A stretch of DNA of 17,275 nucleotides from Spirochaetaceae bacterium (GTDB lineage Bacteria > Spirochaetota > Spirochaetia > SZUA-6 > Fen-1364). The stretch spans positions 1-17,275 of the forward strand of contig PLNO01000278.1 in assembly GCA_003141795.1 (NCBI GenBank), written 5' to 3'. The position numbers were made by a program, and so were the translations under genes. Each line of letters opens with the position of its first letter. The stretch's first letter is position 1. The notes under the pieces were generated by a model. That model was not told the origin of the DNA and made no database searches. It saw nothing but the letters and a program-made list of their open reading frames with translations. Positions 7,334 to 14,343 of the stretch are shown here, one piece after another.

Positions 7334-8353
7334 CTACCTCCGGTAGGCCCGTCCCGCATCCATGAAGGCCTGCATGTTCGCGGCAGGCGTTTCCTGCGGA
7401 AGGTCGCACCCCGTGCTCAACACGAAGTTCGGATAGGGAGACATTGCGCGGAGGAGGTCGTTCACCTCCCTGGTCACGTCGCCGGGTGTGCCGAACCTCA
7501 TCGTCGTGGCGGGGCTGATATTGCCGATGGCCACCACGTCATCGGGGAGCCGCGCCGCGACGGCGGGGAGATCCACCCCCATGTCGTGCGAATCCAGGCT
7601 CACCCCTTGCACCCCGGATGCTGCCATCTTCTCAACAAGGTGCATCGTGTTCCCGCACGTGTGGTAGACGAAGCTCGCCCGTGAGTACTTGAAGCTCGTC
7701 GTGATGTGCCGGATATAGATCGCCGAGAACTCGGAGAACTGCTCGGGGCTCAGCATGACGGCGGTGGGCTCGAGGATGCAGATGAGGTCGGCGCCCGCGG
7801 CAAGCAGGAGCTGGATGTACTCCTGGATCCTCTCCGTCGTGAAGTGGCAGAGCCTGTGCAGCGCCTGGGGGTCGAGCACCGTCGACATGACCGTGTCGTC
7901 CGCGCCCATCATGAGCCCGGCCAGGGTGAAAGGCCCCACGACGTAGGCGCCTTTCAGCATGCCGGAGGGCAGGGAGACGCTCATCAACCGCAGCGTCTCC
8001 ACGTAGCCCATGAGCCTGCTGTCGAACGTGATGTTGATCCGCGCCAGCGTGTCCAGCTCGTCGAGGTTGAACGGCTCCTTCGGCACCGTTGCCGATTCCC
8101 CCTGCGGGAAAATCGTATAACGGCCCAGTGCGTTGGCTTCCACGGAAAGGTCCATGAGCGGGAAGACCAGGTCGGGGTGATACGTGTCGACGATGGCGCG
8201 AACCGCCTTGTAATGCTCGCCGAAGTTCTGCTGCGCGATCTTGATGGTGCTCCCGATCATCTCCACGCCGGGGAAACCCGCGAGCGGGGCGACGAGCCGT
8301 TTGCCCTCGTCGAATGCCCCGCGCGCGCGCGCGGCGAGTGTCTGTCCCGCCAT
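7334..8353 (-). CDS. UroD/MtaA-family methylcobamide methyltransferase (second copy)
   Basis: A 339-residue MtaA-like protein. Zinc ligands are predicted at H231 and C233 (VYHTCGN) and C316 (STGCDLPQETPAANMQAF); GNISPATTMRFGTP at 277-290 is typical of the family. FPLMDLSVEANALG (64-77) also fits this branch. It lies ten bases downstream of the corrinoid-protein gene in the same operon, so that protein is its probable partner: it would move a methyl group between the Co-bound corrinoid and a thiol or other acceptor. Start 8353 has GAGGAGAG upstream; the open frame continues to 8416, but that would overlap the corrinoid gene. It shares the HxC...C design with the copy at 3456-4484 but differs through most of its length, so the two are not a recent duplication. 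Confidence 0.82.
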   Translation of the reverse strand: MAGQTLAARARGAFDEGKRLVAPLAGFPGVEMIGSTIKIAQQNFGEHYKAVRAIVDTYHPDLVFPLMDLSVEANALGRYTIFPQGESATVPKEPFNLDELDTLARINITFDSRLMGYVETLRLMSVSLPSGMLKGAYVVGPFTLAGLMMGADDTVMSTVLDPQALHRLCHFTTERIQEYIQLLLAAGADLICILEPTAVMLSPEQFSEFSAIYIRHITTSFKYSRASFVYHTCGNTMHLVEKMAASGVQGVSLDSHDMGVDLPAVAARLPDDVVAIGNISPATTMRFGTPGDVTREVNDLLRAMSPYPNFVLSTGCDLPQETPAANMQAFMDAGRAYRR

Positions 8354-8363
8354 GTCGCTCTCC

Positions 8364-8999
8364 TCAGCCGACGTACACTTTGAGCTTCTCCGCGGCGCTT
8401 GCCGCATCAGGCGCATAGGCGTCCGCGCCGATCTCCTTGGCGTACTGGTCGGTGAGCGGCGCTCCCCCTACCATGAACTTCACCTTGCCGCGAAGCCCTT
8501 CCTTGGCGAACCTGTCGATCACGTCTTTCATGCCGGTCATCGTGGTGGTGAGGAGCGCCGACATGCCGACCGCCTTCGCGTCCGGATTGTCCTTGACGCC
8601 CTGGATGAACTTGTCGGCGGACACGTCGATGCCGAGATCCACGACCTCGAGCCCCGCGCCCTGCGCCATCATCTTCACGAGGTTCTTTCCGATGTCGTGG
8701 AGGTCGCCCTTCACGGTGCCGAGGAGCATCTTGCCCACGGGCTTCACGCCGGCCTTCACGAGCTCGGGCTTCAGGATCTCCATGCCCTGGTTCATCGCGC
8801 GCGCCGCGATGAGTACCTCGGGGATGTAGACCTCGTTGGCCTTGAAGCGCTTGCCGATCTTCTCCATGCCGTCCAGGAGCCCCTTGTTGAGGACGTCCCC
8901 CGCTCCCGTTCCCGCCGCAAGAAGCGCCGTGGTGAGCTCTTTCGCCTTGGGGGCGTTCCCCTTCTGGATGGATTCCGACAATTCTTCGAGTGTTGCCAT
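8364..8999 (-). CDS. Corrinoid (B12-binding) methyl-carrier protein, MtbC/MtmC type
   Basis: A 211-residue two-domain corrinoid protein. A helical cap (about 1-88) with EVYIPEVLIAARAMNQGMEI precedes a Rossmann-like B12 domain. The base-off/His-on signature is complete: GDLHDIGKNLV with D99, H101 (lower cobalt ligand) and G104, then GMSALLTTTM (145-154) and MVGGAPLTDQYAKEIGADAY (176-195). It carries a methyl group on cobalt between a substrate-specific methyltransferase and an MtaA-type acceptor enzyme. The ATG at 8999 has a strong GGAAAGGAGG site. It is the first gene of a two-gene operon, divergent from the PocR-type regulator. No substrate-specific methyltransferase of the MtaB, MttB or MtmB type and no reductive activase is in the window. 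Confidence 0.9.
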   Translation of the reverse strand: MATLEELSESIQKGNAPKAKELTTALLAAGTGAGDVLNKGLLDGMEKIGKRFKANEVYIPEVLIAARAMNQGMEILKPELVKAGVKPVGKMLLGTVKGDLHDIGKNLVKMMAQGAGLEVVDLGIDVSADKFIQGVKDNPDAKAVGMSALLTTTMTGMKDVIDRFAKEGLRGKVKFMVGGAPLTDQYAKEIGADAYAPDAASAAEKLKVYVG

Positions 9000-9049
9000 G
9001 ATCTCCTCCTTTCCTTGCCCTTCACTATAGCCCCGCCCCGGGTTCCCGT

Positions 9050-9078
9050 CTTGTATTCTTCGGGCTGCTTTTTGTAAA
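9050..9078 (-). promoter_or_regulatory. Candidate promoter for the corrinoid operon
   Basis: Read on the - strand, TTTACA (9078-9073, five of six matches) is followed after 17 bp by TACAAG (9055-9050, four of six). Transcription would begin about 45 bases before the corrinoid gene's ATG, leaving room for its strong ribosome site. A second possible -10, TATAGT (9029-9024), lies closer to the gene but has a poor -35. The site overlaps the candidate promoter of the divergent regulator. Confidence 0.4.
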
Positions 9079-9080
9079 AT
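9051..9080 (+). promoter_or_regulatory. Candidate promoter for the PocR/AraC regulator
   Basis: TTGTAT (9051-9056, three of six matches to the -35) and TAAAAT (9075-9080, five of six to the -10) are separated by 18 bp on the + strand. Transcription would start near 9087. That means either a leaderless message from the first ATG or use of the internal ATG at 9126. The weak -35 would suit an activator-dependent or autoregulated promoter. Confidence 0.3.
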
Positions 9081-9086
9081 CATGCT

Positions 9087-10355
9087 ATGCATGAAAAGAC
9101 GACCGACCGGGAGCGGGTGCGGGGAATGGCCGCGGACTACCGCGCCTCCACCGGGCTCCCGCTGATCCTCGTTGACGAGGAAGGGCGGGAGCAGTGGCGG
9201 CTGGGCGGCTGCACGCTGTGCGCGCGGTTCGCCCCCGCCGAAAAACGGGAGTCGCTGTGCCGCGCGCATCGCCGCAAGGCCGTCGAGGAATCATTCCGCT
9301 GGGGGGAGCCGTTCATCTCCGTATGCCCGTTCGGCCTCGTGACCTTCGCCGTTCCTCTCTCGAAGGACCGCCGCCTCTCCGGCGGCCTCCTCAGCGGTTT
9401 CTCGATCTTTCCCCAGATGGCCGCGGACATGAAGGAGGAGGTCGCCCAGCGGATACGCAGGCTCAAAATCCGCTCCGCCGTCGGCGCGCGAACGCGGCTG
9501 TCCTTCCGCATCGTTTCCTCGGAGGGCCTGCGGAGGAGCGCGCACCTGCTCTTCGACCTGACGGCGGCCTACGGCATGAACGACGTCGAGCAGATCGAGG
9601 AGAGCCGGGCAAAGAGCATCCAGCAGTTCACCATTGCCAACTACCTGGAAGAGGCGCGCAACAGCCACACGGACCTCCTCACGTCGCTCGCCGTCATGCA
9701 GAACGAGATCATCGACAAGGTCGTGCTCGGGGACTTGAGCGGATCGCGGGAGATCATCAACCGCTTCCTCGGCGTCATCCTCCTGGAGAGCGGAATGAAC
9801 TTCGACATGCTGAAGGTGCGCCTCCTCGAGCTCATCGTCATCATCAGCCGCGCGGCCATGGGCAAGGGCATCAGCGCCGAGGGCCTGCTCGGGCCGCGCT
9901 ACTCCTACCTTACCGACATCAACGCCGCGACGGGCTTCGACGACCTGTTCTGGAAGGTGACCAAGGCATTGGAAAACTTCACGCGCGCCGTTTCCGAGGA
10001 GCGCGGCCGCACGGCCCTGGCGCACATGACGCGGATGAAAGATTTCCTCTCGAGGAGCTTCACGACGAAGATATCGGCACGCGAGGTGGCCGCGTCGGCG
10101 GGACTCAGCGTCAGCAGGGCGCTGCACCTCTTCCGTCAGGAGAGCGGCATGTCGCTCTCGGCCTACATCGCCGCGCTGCGCATCGACTATGCGCGCTATC
10201 TCCTGCGCAACACGGAGCGCAGCATGGCAGAGATCGCTTCGGAGTGCGGGTTCTTCGACCAGAGCCACTTCACGAAGACCTTCCGAGCCATCGAAGGGAC
10301 CCCTCCCCTGCGTTACCGCAACACGGCACGCACGGTCGCCTCCACGGACTCGTGA
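9087..10355 (+). CDS. PocR-domain sensor with AraC-type DNA-binding domain
   Basis: A 422-residue transcriptional regulator. Residues ~15-165 match the PocR ligand-sensing domain: STGLPLILVDEEG, cysteines C42, C45, C58 and C80, then SVCPFGLVTFAVPL and LSGGLLSGF. A helical linker (165-310) follows. The AraC double helix-turn-helix is at about 315-410: ISAREVAASAGLSVSRALHL and then MAEIASECGFFDQSHFTKTF. PocR domains are thought to bind small hydrocarbon derivatives and are often found beside corrinoid methyltransferase or diol-utilisation genes. Its divergent position makes the corrinoid operon its likely target. The ATG at 9087 gives a usable start; ATG 9126 (GGGAGCGGG upstream) is the alternative and would leave the PocR domain intact. 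Confidence 0.87.
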   Translation: MHEKTTDRERVRGMAADYRASTGLPLILVDEEGREQWRLGGCTLCARFAPAEKRESLCRAHRRKAVEESFRWGEPFISVCPFGLVTFAVPLSKDRRLSGGLLSGFSIFPQMAADMKEEVAQRIRRLKIRSAVGARTRLSFRIVSSEGLRRSAHLLFDLTAAYGMNDVEQIEESRAKSIQQFTIANYLEEARNSHTDLLTSLAVMQNEIIDKVVLGDLSGSREIINRFLGVILLESGMNFDMLKVRLLELIVIISRAAMGKGISAEGLLGPRYSYLTDINAATGFDDLFWKVTKALENFTRAVSEERGRTALAHMTRMKDFLSRSFTTKISAREVAASAGLSVSRALHLFRQESGMSLSAYIAALRIDYARYLLRNTERSMAEIASECGFFDQSHFTKTFRAIEGTPPLRYRNTARTVASTDS

Positions 10356-10370
10356 GCGCGGGGAGATTTC

Positions 10371-10386
10371 GGGCGAGGGATCGCCC
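10371..10386. terminator. Small hairpin after the PocR regulator, weak terminator candidate
   Basis: GGGCGA and TCGCCC form a perfect six-base stem around GGGA, 16 bases after the regulator's TGA. A second CTCC/GGAG pair follows at 10387-10399. There is no T-run, so an intrinsic terminator is only weakly supported. Confidence 0.25.
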
Positions 10387-10517
10387 CTCCTCATCGGAGA
10401 AACCTCGACGATACAATGCAGCAGCGGCGCTGAAATGATTATATTAACCCATGATGAAATGTGAGCGTGCCCACCTTCGGTTCGAAAAATGTCAACGGCC
10501 AGAGAAAAGGAAAACCA

Positions 10518-10868
10518 ATGAAAACGATTGAATGTCCCAACGGAGTCGCCATCCTGATCGCTGAAAGCAGGGACGACTACCCGCGTCTTCATCCCAACGG
10601 CAACAGGAGCCCGGAAATCGACGAGATCGACTGGAGCAAGAAAGAAGCCCTGGTGATGTACTCACGCAAGGATGCGGATGGCGATACAGAGTATTTTCAG
10701 GTCGCCTACCGCCCGATCGAAGGCTATGTCGTTCACGATTATCGCTACGACGATGACGCTGATACGACCGTCATCACGAAGGATCTGAATGCCATCGATT
10801 GGAAAAGCCTCGCGGATTATCGAGACGATGAGGCGGGTGACGAAGAAGACGAGGAAGTGGAAGGATAG
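10518..10868 (+). CDS. Acidic hypothetical protein
   Basis: A 116-residue soluble protein that I do not recognise. Aspartate and glutamate make up about thirty residues. The C-terminus is almost entirely acidic (DDEAGDEEDEEVEG). The body alternates short beta-type stretches (GVAILIA, EALVMYS, YFQVAYRP, GYVVHDYRY) with loops, suggesting a compact beta-rich fold, and has one cysteine (C6) and no signal peptide. The ATG at 10518 is preceded by AAAGGAAAA; an in-frame start at 10461 has no ribosome site. The gene stands alone between a + strand regulator and a convergent operon, and its upstream DNA is AT-richer than its neighbours. A charge-mimic or small cytosolic binding protein is possible but unproven. 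Confidence 0.7.
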   Translation: MKTIECPNGVAILIAESRDDYPRLHPNGNRSPEIDEIDWSKKEALVMYSRKDADGDTEYFQVAYRPIEGYVVHDYRYDDDADTTVITKDLNAIDWKSLADYRDDEAGDEEDEEVEG

Positions 10869-10895
10869 CCGGGAAATCCGCGCCTCGCGCGCGGG

Positions 10896-10931
10896 AAAAA
10901 ATGCGCCAACCGCCTCGTCGGCGGTTAGCGC
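10896..10931 (-). terminator. Intrinsic terminator of the PilZ-to-secreted-protein operon
   Basis: On the - strand, GCGC-T-AACCGCC, loop GACGA, GGCGGTT-G-GCGC form a long GC-rich stem (10931-10903), followed directly by ATTTTTT (10902-10896). This is the classical arrangement, placed 58 bases after the last - strand gene. The same hairpin lies 35 bases beyond the acidic + strand gene but has no T-run in that direction. Confidence 0.8.
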
Positions 10932-10988
10932 GAATTGCGCTGACGGAACGATCTATCGTGTCGACAGCTCCATCCGTACCAGCGCCGC

Positions 10989-11267
10989 TCAGTTCCTGTT
11001 TCTATCGTAATCGCCGATGTGGATCCGCAGCCACCATTCGTAGCTCACCTGCTGCTCGTGACGTTGCATCCGACGCCGTCCGTCCCGCTGCCACTCAGCC
11101 CTCTGCCATTGTTCTCTCGCCTGTTGATTCCGCTGAGACTGCACCCACTGCTGGTCCCTCTGATCGTCGTATACCGGGCGGGTGGTGACCTCTATGCGTC
11201 CGAAGCCGAACGATGCAGTTGCGGCTACGGCCAGGGCGAATGCTGCGATTAAAAGTGTTCTTTTCAT
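10989..11267 (-). CDS. Small exported Gln/Arg-rich protein
   Basis: A 92-residue precursor. The N-terminus MKRTLLIAAFALAVAATASF has the basic start, hydrophobic core and small residues of a Sec signal peptide, with probable cleavage around residues 19-23. The mature part (about 70 residues) is dominated by Gln, Arg, Asp and Trp (QRNQQAREQWQRAEWQRDGR) and ends YEWWLRIHIGDYDRNRN. It has no cysteine. The composition suggests a helical periplasmic or surface-associated peptide that binds anionic material, but I know no matching family. AGGAG lies seven bases before the ATG at 11267; an upstream in-frame ATG at 11306 would disrupt the signal peptide. Last gene of the operon, 83 bases after the SprA-like gene and before a strong terminator. 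Confidence 0.65.
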   Translation of the reverse strand: MKRTLLIAAFALAVAATASFGFGRIEVTTRPVYDDQRDQQWVQSQRNQQAREQWQRAEWQRDGRRRMQRHEQQVSYEWWLRIHIGDYDRNRN

Positions 11268-11350
11268 TTTGAACTCCTGAGAAAAGGTACTGACACTCCC
11301 CATCACGCTCCGTGCGGTGGCGCGCTTTCATCTCTGCGGCGGCATCGGCG

Positions 11351-11800
11351 TTACGCGTACCACTCGTGAACGCCGCCTTCCGCCTGCTCCTGGTCCAGCT
11401 CATTTTGCGCCGACACTTCGAGCTGGTAGGCTTCGGCCGCCACTCTGAGATCTGCCGCGGAAGGCTCGCCGACCGCGTATGCAGCCTGAATCGCCGTCTT
11501 CGCTTTCCTGATTGTGGCTTCGGGGTCGCCGGGAACGGGATCCAGATCGACGGCGACCCCTCCGCCGACCGCGTAGGAAGCGCCGTCCGGGCCCGCAACG
11601 ATGTCATAGACGATGGTTCCCTTGCCGAGGGCTGCGACGTGGGCGTGCTCGTGGGCGCGAACCTCAGCATCGATCTCCTGGAGCCGCAGCTCAGCGAGCT
11701 TCTTGCCGAGATCCACACGCACCGCGTCGAACGCAGCCGCCGTGCGCGGCGCGTGCATCACCGTAGAAATGGCGTCCACGCTCTCGTCGCCCTCCGACAC
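11351..11800 (-). CDS. Minimal SprA-family putative metalloprotease domain (HExxH)
   Basis: A 149-residue protein matching the conserved core of SprA-related catalytic-domain proteins: EVRAHEHAHVAALGKG with H50, E51 and H54 as a zinc-type HExxH, then YDIVAGPDGASYAVGGGVAV and PGDPEATIRKAKTAIQAA, ending SAADLRVAAEAYQLEV. Larger SprA-like proteins carry long N-terminal regions, which are absent here. No signal peptide is visible. The GTG at 11800 was chosen because it lies 16 bases after the hydrolase stop; the frame is closed by a stop just upstream, and an ATG at 11758 is the alternative. Neither has a good ribosome site, so translation is probably coupled to the hydrolase gene. Proteolysis is inferred from the family name and motif only. 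Confidence 0.7.
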   Translation of the reverse strand: MSEGDESVDAISTVMHAPRTAAAFDAVRVDLGKKLAELRLQEIDAEVRAHEHAHVAALGKGTIVYDIVAGPDGASYAVGGGVAVDLDPVPGDPEATIRKAKTAIQAAYAVGEPSAADLRVAAEAYQLEVSAQNELDQEQAEGGVHEWYA

Positions 11801-11816
11801 TACAATCAGAACCGTT

Positions 11817-12647
11817 CTATTTCAGAAAATCAAGAAGCTCCCCGTTGACTTCCTCTGCGTGGGTCCAGTTGAGACCGTGCGGAGCCCCGGGGACGACCAC
11901 GAGCCGGCTGCCTTTGACGAGCTCGGCCGTACGCTTTCCGGTGGCCGCGATCGGGAGAATGCGATCGGCATCGCCGTGAATGACGAGCGTCGGGATGTCG
12001 ATCCGTTTGAGATCTTCGCGGAAATCGACCAACCAGGCCTGAACGCAATCGAGGGTGCCCTTGGCAGAGGCGCCCGCGGCGACATTCCAGCTGAGCCGGA
12101 CAACCTCGGGGCTGATCCGCGTGCCCCCAAGAACATCCACGTTATAGAAGTCCGAAAAGAAGCCCGAGAGAAAAGCCGGTCGGTCCGCGATGACGGCCTT
12201 CTTGATCCCGTCGAAAACACTCCCCTCCACTCCTTCAGGGTTGGCGGGAGTCTTCAGGAGGAAGGGGGGAATCGCAGACATGAATACCGCCTTGCTCACC
12301 CGCGCCGGGCGATGCGTGCCGAGATAACGGGCAACCTCACCCCCTCCCATGGAGAAGCCCACGAGTACTGCATCGCGCAGATCGAGCTTCGTCACGAGCT
12401 TGTGCAGGTCTTCGGCAAGCGTATCGTAATCGTATCCCGAGGAGGGCCTGCTGGAATTGCCGAAGCCTCTGCGGTCGTACGTTATGATCCGGTAGCCGGC
12501 CTTCAGCAACGCTGCTACCTGCTTTTCCCATGAGGCCCCGCTCAGGGGCCAACCGTGGATCAGGACGACGGGCATCCCGGCACCATGGTCTTCGTAGTAC
12601 AGATCGATATCGGTAGAGTTTTCCCTGCCGACATTCACATACCCCAT
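11817..12647 (-). CDS. Alpha/beta hydrolase, non-haem chloroperoxidase/esterase type
   Basis: A 276-residue alpha/beta-hydrolase complete from end to end. Oxyanion-hole segment HGWPLSGASW is at 31-40, YDRRGFGNSSRP at 57-68, the nucleophile elbow GFSMGGGE with S99, the acid D228 in HGDADRILP, and the histidine H257 in PGAPHGLNWTH. These are the classic features of the cofactor-free haloperoxidase/arylesterase group, normally 270-280 residues, so length agrees. The physiological substrate is usually an ester or lactone; haloperoxidase activity is often only a side reaction. No signal peptide, so cytoplasmic. Fourteen bases separate it from the upstream unknown gene and 16 from the downstream SprA-like gene, so it is mid-operon. 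AAGGGG precedes the ATG. Confidence 0.88.
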   Translation of the reverse strand: MGYVNVGRENSTDIDLYYEDHGAGMPVVLIHGWPLSGASWEKQVAALLKAGYRIITYDRRGFGNSSRPSSGYDYDTLAEDLHKLVTKLDLRDAVLVGFSMGGGEVARYLGTHRPARVSKAVFMSAIPPFLLKTPANPEGVEGSVFDGIKKAVIADRPAFLSGFFSDFYNVDVLGGTRISPEVVRLSWNVAAGASAKGTLDCVQAWLVDFREDLKRIDIPTLVIHGDADRILPIAATGKRTAELVKGSRLVVVPGAPHGLNWTHAEEVNGELLDFLK

Positions 12648-12661
12648 TCTTCAGCCCCTTT

Positions 12662-13132
12662 CTAGGCGAACCACTCGCGCACACCCGACATCCCTGCGAT
12701 GAGCATACTCTGATAGCCACGTTGTGCCTGCATTTCCATCAGATACGCGCCGCTGCCCGACCTGCCATCCGCCGCTGACGGCGTCGCCATGCCGAAGATC
12801 TGGAGGACCTGCTGCGCCGACCTCATGGCCGTCAGGGCGTTTCCGGAAATGGTCTCTCGAGACATGGCCTCGTGCTGACTGAACGGTGCCACGCTGGAGA
12901 GGAACGCCTGCGTCTCCCTGCCCGCGCGAAAGCTCCCCAGCAACTGCGTTTCTATGGGGGGCGCAGCGGCGGACAGGGATAGAACTCGAAAGAGGCTCTG
13001 ATCAGGACCGGCGAGTCCGGCGAGCAGAACCGAGCTCTGCGCCTGCATCTGCAGGGCTTCAAGAAGCCGCGCGTTGGGACGAGGGGTCACCGCTTCGGGT
13101 CGTTGGGGGGCAGTTCGAACAGGCTCGATCAT
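12662..13132 (-). CDS. Hypothetical protein, 156 residues
   Basis: I do not recognise this protein. The first ~20 residues are proline- and arginine-rich (EPVRTAPQRPEAVTPRPNAR) and probably disordered. The rest is mainly helical, rich in Ala, Gln, Ser and Met, with two similar Gln/Ala stretches (LLEALQMQAQSSVLLAGLAG at 23-42, and LMEMQAQRGYQSMLIAGMSG at 130-149). These look like an internal repeat of a helix ending in a small-residue turn. No signal peptide and no cysteine. AAGGAAAA upstream supports the ATG at 13132. It sits between the PilZ gene (45 bases) and the hydrolase gene (14 bases), so it is co-expressed with both. Confidence 0.65.
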   Translation of the reverse strand: MIEPVRTAPQRPEAVTPRPNARLLEALQMQAQSSVLLAGLAGPDQSLFRVLSLSAAAPPIETQLLGSFRAGRETQAFLSSVAPFSQHEAMSRETISGNALTAMRSAQQVLQIFGMATPSAADGRSGSGAYLMEMQAQRGYQSMLIAGMSGVREWFA

Positions 13133-13177
13133 TTCATTTTCCTTGCCTCAAAGATACTGCCAAACCGCCACACCCCG

Positions 13178-14218
13178 TCACAGTTTCAGCAGTTCCTCCG
13201 CCGGTCTTTCCCCGACGAGTGACGCGAAAATCCGACGCCGGAGGAACCTGATGATCCTCTTTCGTTGAGTCTCTGTGACCGATTCGAAGCGCACGTTCAG
13301 GACCTTGCCCCCCCGTGTGATTCGAAGCACCCGTGCCAGGAGTGCAAGTCCTTCCATGGCGGGGGAGAAGGACAACTCGATCAGGTCTCCGCGCTGTACA
13401 GGCAATCCCTGCTTCAGCAGGCTGGCTCCCCCGGGGCTCAGGTTGAGGAGGACGGATTCCCCGGGGGCGGCCGCGGAGAGGGTCGAGGCCGTGAAGACCG
13501 GCAAGGAGACGTTCAAGCGATAAAAAGCGCGCCGTTGGTGACGTATCAAGGCCGTAGAGTGTGTCAGCAGTACGGAGCCGTCGGACTCTTCGAGCACGCG
13601 CGTCGTGAAGGAGAACACACCCAGTGAATTATGGTAATACGCGGCGAGCGGTGTACCGGGAGGCAGGCGTCGGCTTCCCTCCGCCATCTGAATCGTCATC
13701 CCCCGGGGCCCCTGTGACCCGAGAGTCCCGCGAAGGACACCGCCCCTTCGTACAGCGAAAACAAGTGTCGATCCGCTCGGCAATTCTGCGCTCGTGACCG
13801 GCTCGTCTTCACCCTCGCTGACGCGAAAGTCGATCCTTTTCCTCAGAGCCTCGAGAGCGGCCTCGGGCACTCCCTCGGACTCGTGCAGTCTGCGTGCGCA
13901 CTCGTCAAAGACGTGGCGATTGAGAACGAGCGCATACTCGCCGTCGATCGTGTCCAGGTACCGGGCCAGCCTAGCCAGGAGCCGCAGCTGATCCTCGCCG
14001 AGCGCGAGCTCATCGAGGCGGTGATCGAGCATCACGCTCCCGCGCTTCGTCAACTCCCTCTCCGCCCGACGCTTTCGTAGAACGTACGAGAGAGAGAAGA
14101 ACAACAGGAGCCCAGCGATGATCAGGAAGAATACGAGGACCTGCGTCGGCGTTTGAACGAAACCCTGCGCGAGATCCTGCATGAACTGTCCAGCCCGTGT
14201 CTGACTCACTCCGCCCAT
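13178..14218 (-). CDS. Membrane-anchored PilZ-domain c-di-GMP receptor
   Basis: A 346-residue protein with one transmembrane helix near the N-terminus (about 24-47, TPTQVLVFFLIIAGLLLFFS) followed by a basic stop-transfer RKRRAERE. A helical region at ~60-130 and a YcgR-like N-terminal barrel domain at ~135-220 follow. The PilZ domain (~225-325) has the arginine motif RRAFYR (R230xxxR234) and NLSPGG (259-264), the [D/N]xSxxG motif. Both c-di-GMP contact motifs are therefore present, so ligand binding is expected, with output probably at the membrane or flagellar motor. The C-terminal RKRIIRFLRRRIFA is strongly basic. First gene of a five-gene - strand run. Start 14218 has AAAAGGAGA upstream at slightly long spacing; M13 (14182) is an alternative without a better site. 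Confidence 0.85.
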   Translation of the reverse strand: MGGVSQTRAGQFMQDLAQGFVQTPTQVLVFFLIIAGLLLFFSLSYVLRKRRAERELTKRGSVMLDHRLDELALGEDQLRLLARLARYLDTIDGEYALVLNRHVFDECARRLHESEGVPEAALEALRKRIDFRVSEGEDEPVTSAELPSGSTLVFAVRRGGVLRGTLGSQGPRGMTIQMAEGSRRLPPGTPLAAYYHNSLGVFSFTTRVLEESDGSVLLTHSTALIRHQRRAFYRLNVSLPVFTASTLSAAAPGESVLLNLSPGGASLLKQGLPVQRGDLIELSFSPAMEGLALLARVLRITRGGKVLNVRFESVTETQRKRIIRFLRRRIFASLVGERPAEELLKL

Positions 14219-14343
14219 CGGTGACTGGTCTCCTTTTCATGAACGTATGAATGGCTCGAAGGAATAAGGGTGCGAATGACAGGACCATGATTCTGCCGGA
14301 TAGCGCACATAGCATACCGGTACGGGCGAGGCATTCGTCGATC

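Noticed and set aside
7706..8383. 225-residue ORF on the + strand
   Set aside because: Antisense to the second MtaA-like gene; no motif and no ribosome site.
9194..10438. 414-residue ORF overlapping the PocR regulator in another frame
   Set aside because: Same-strand frame shadow rich in Arg/Pro/His; the regulator frame carries clear PocR and AraC motifs.
10440..10445. -10 box (TATATT) for the acidic protein gene
   Set aside because: The hexamer is good, but no -35 is found at 16-18 bp and the leader would be about 65 bases; not enough support.
11312..11848. 178-residue ORF on the + strand
   Set aside because: Antisense to the SprA-like gene and the end of the hydrolase; no motif, whereas the - strand shows HExxH and family blocks.
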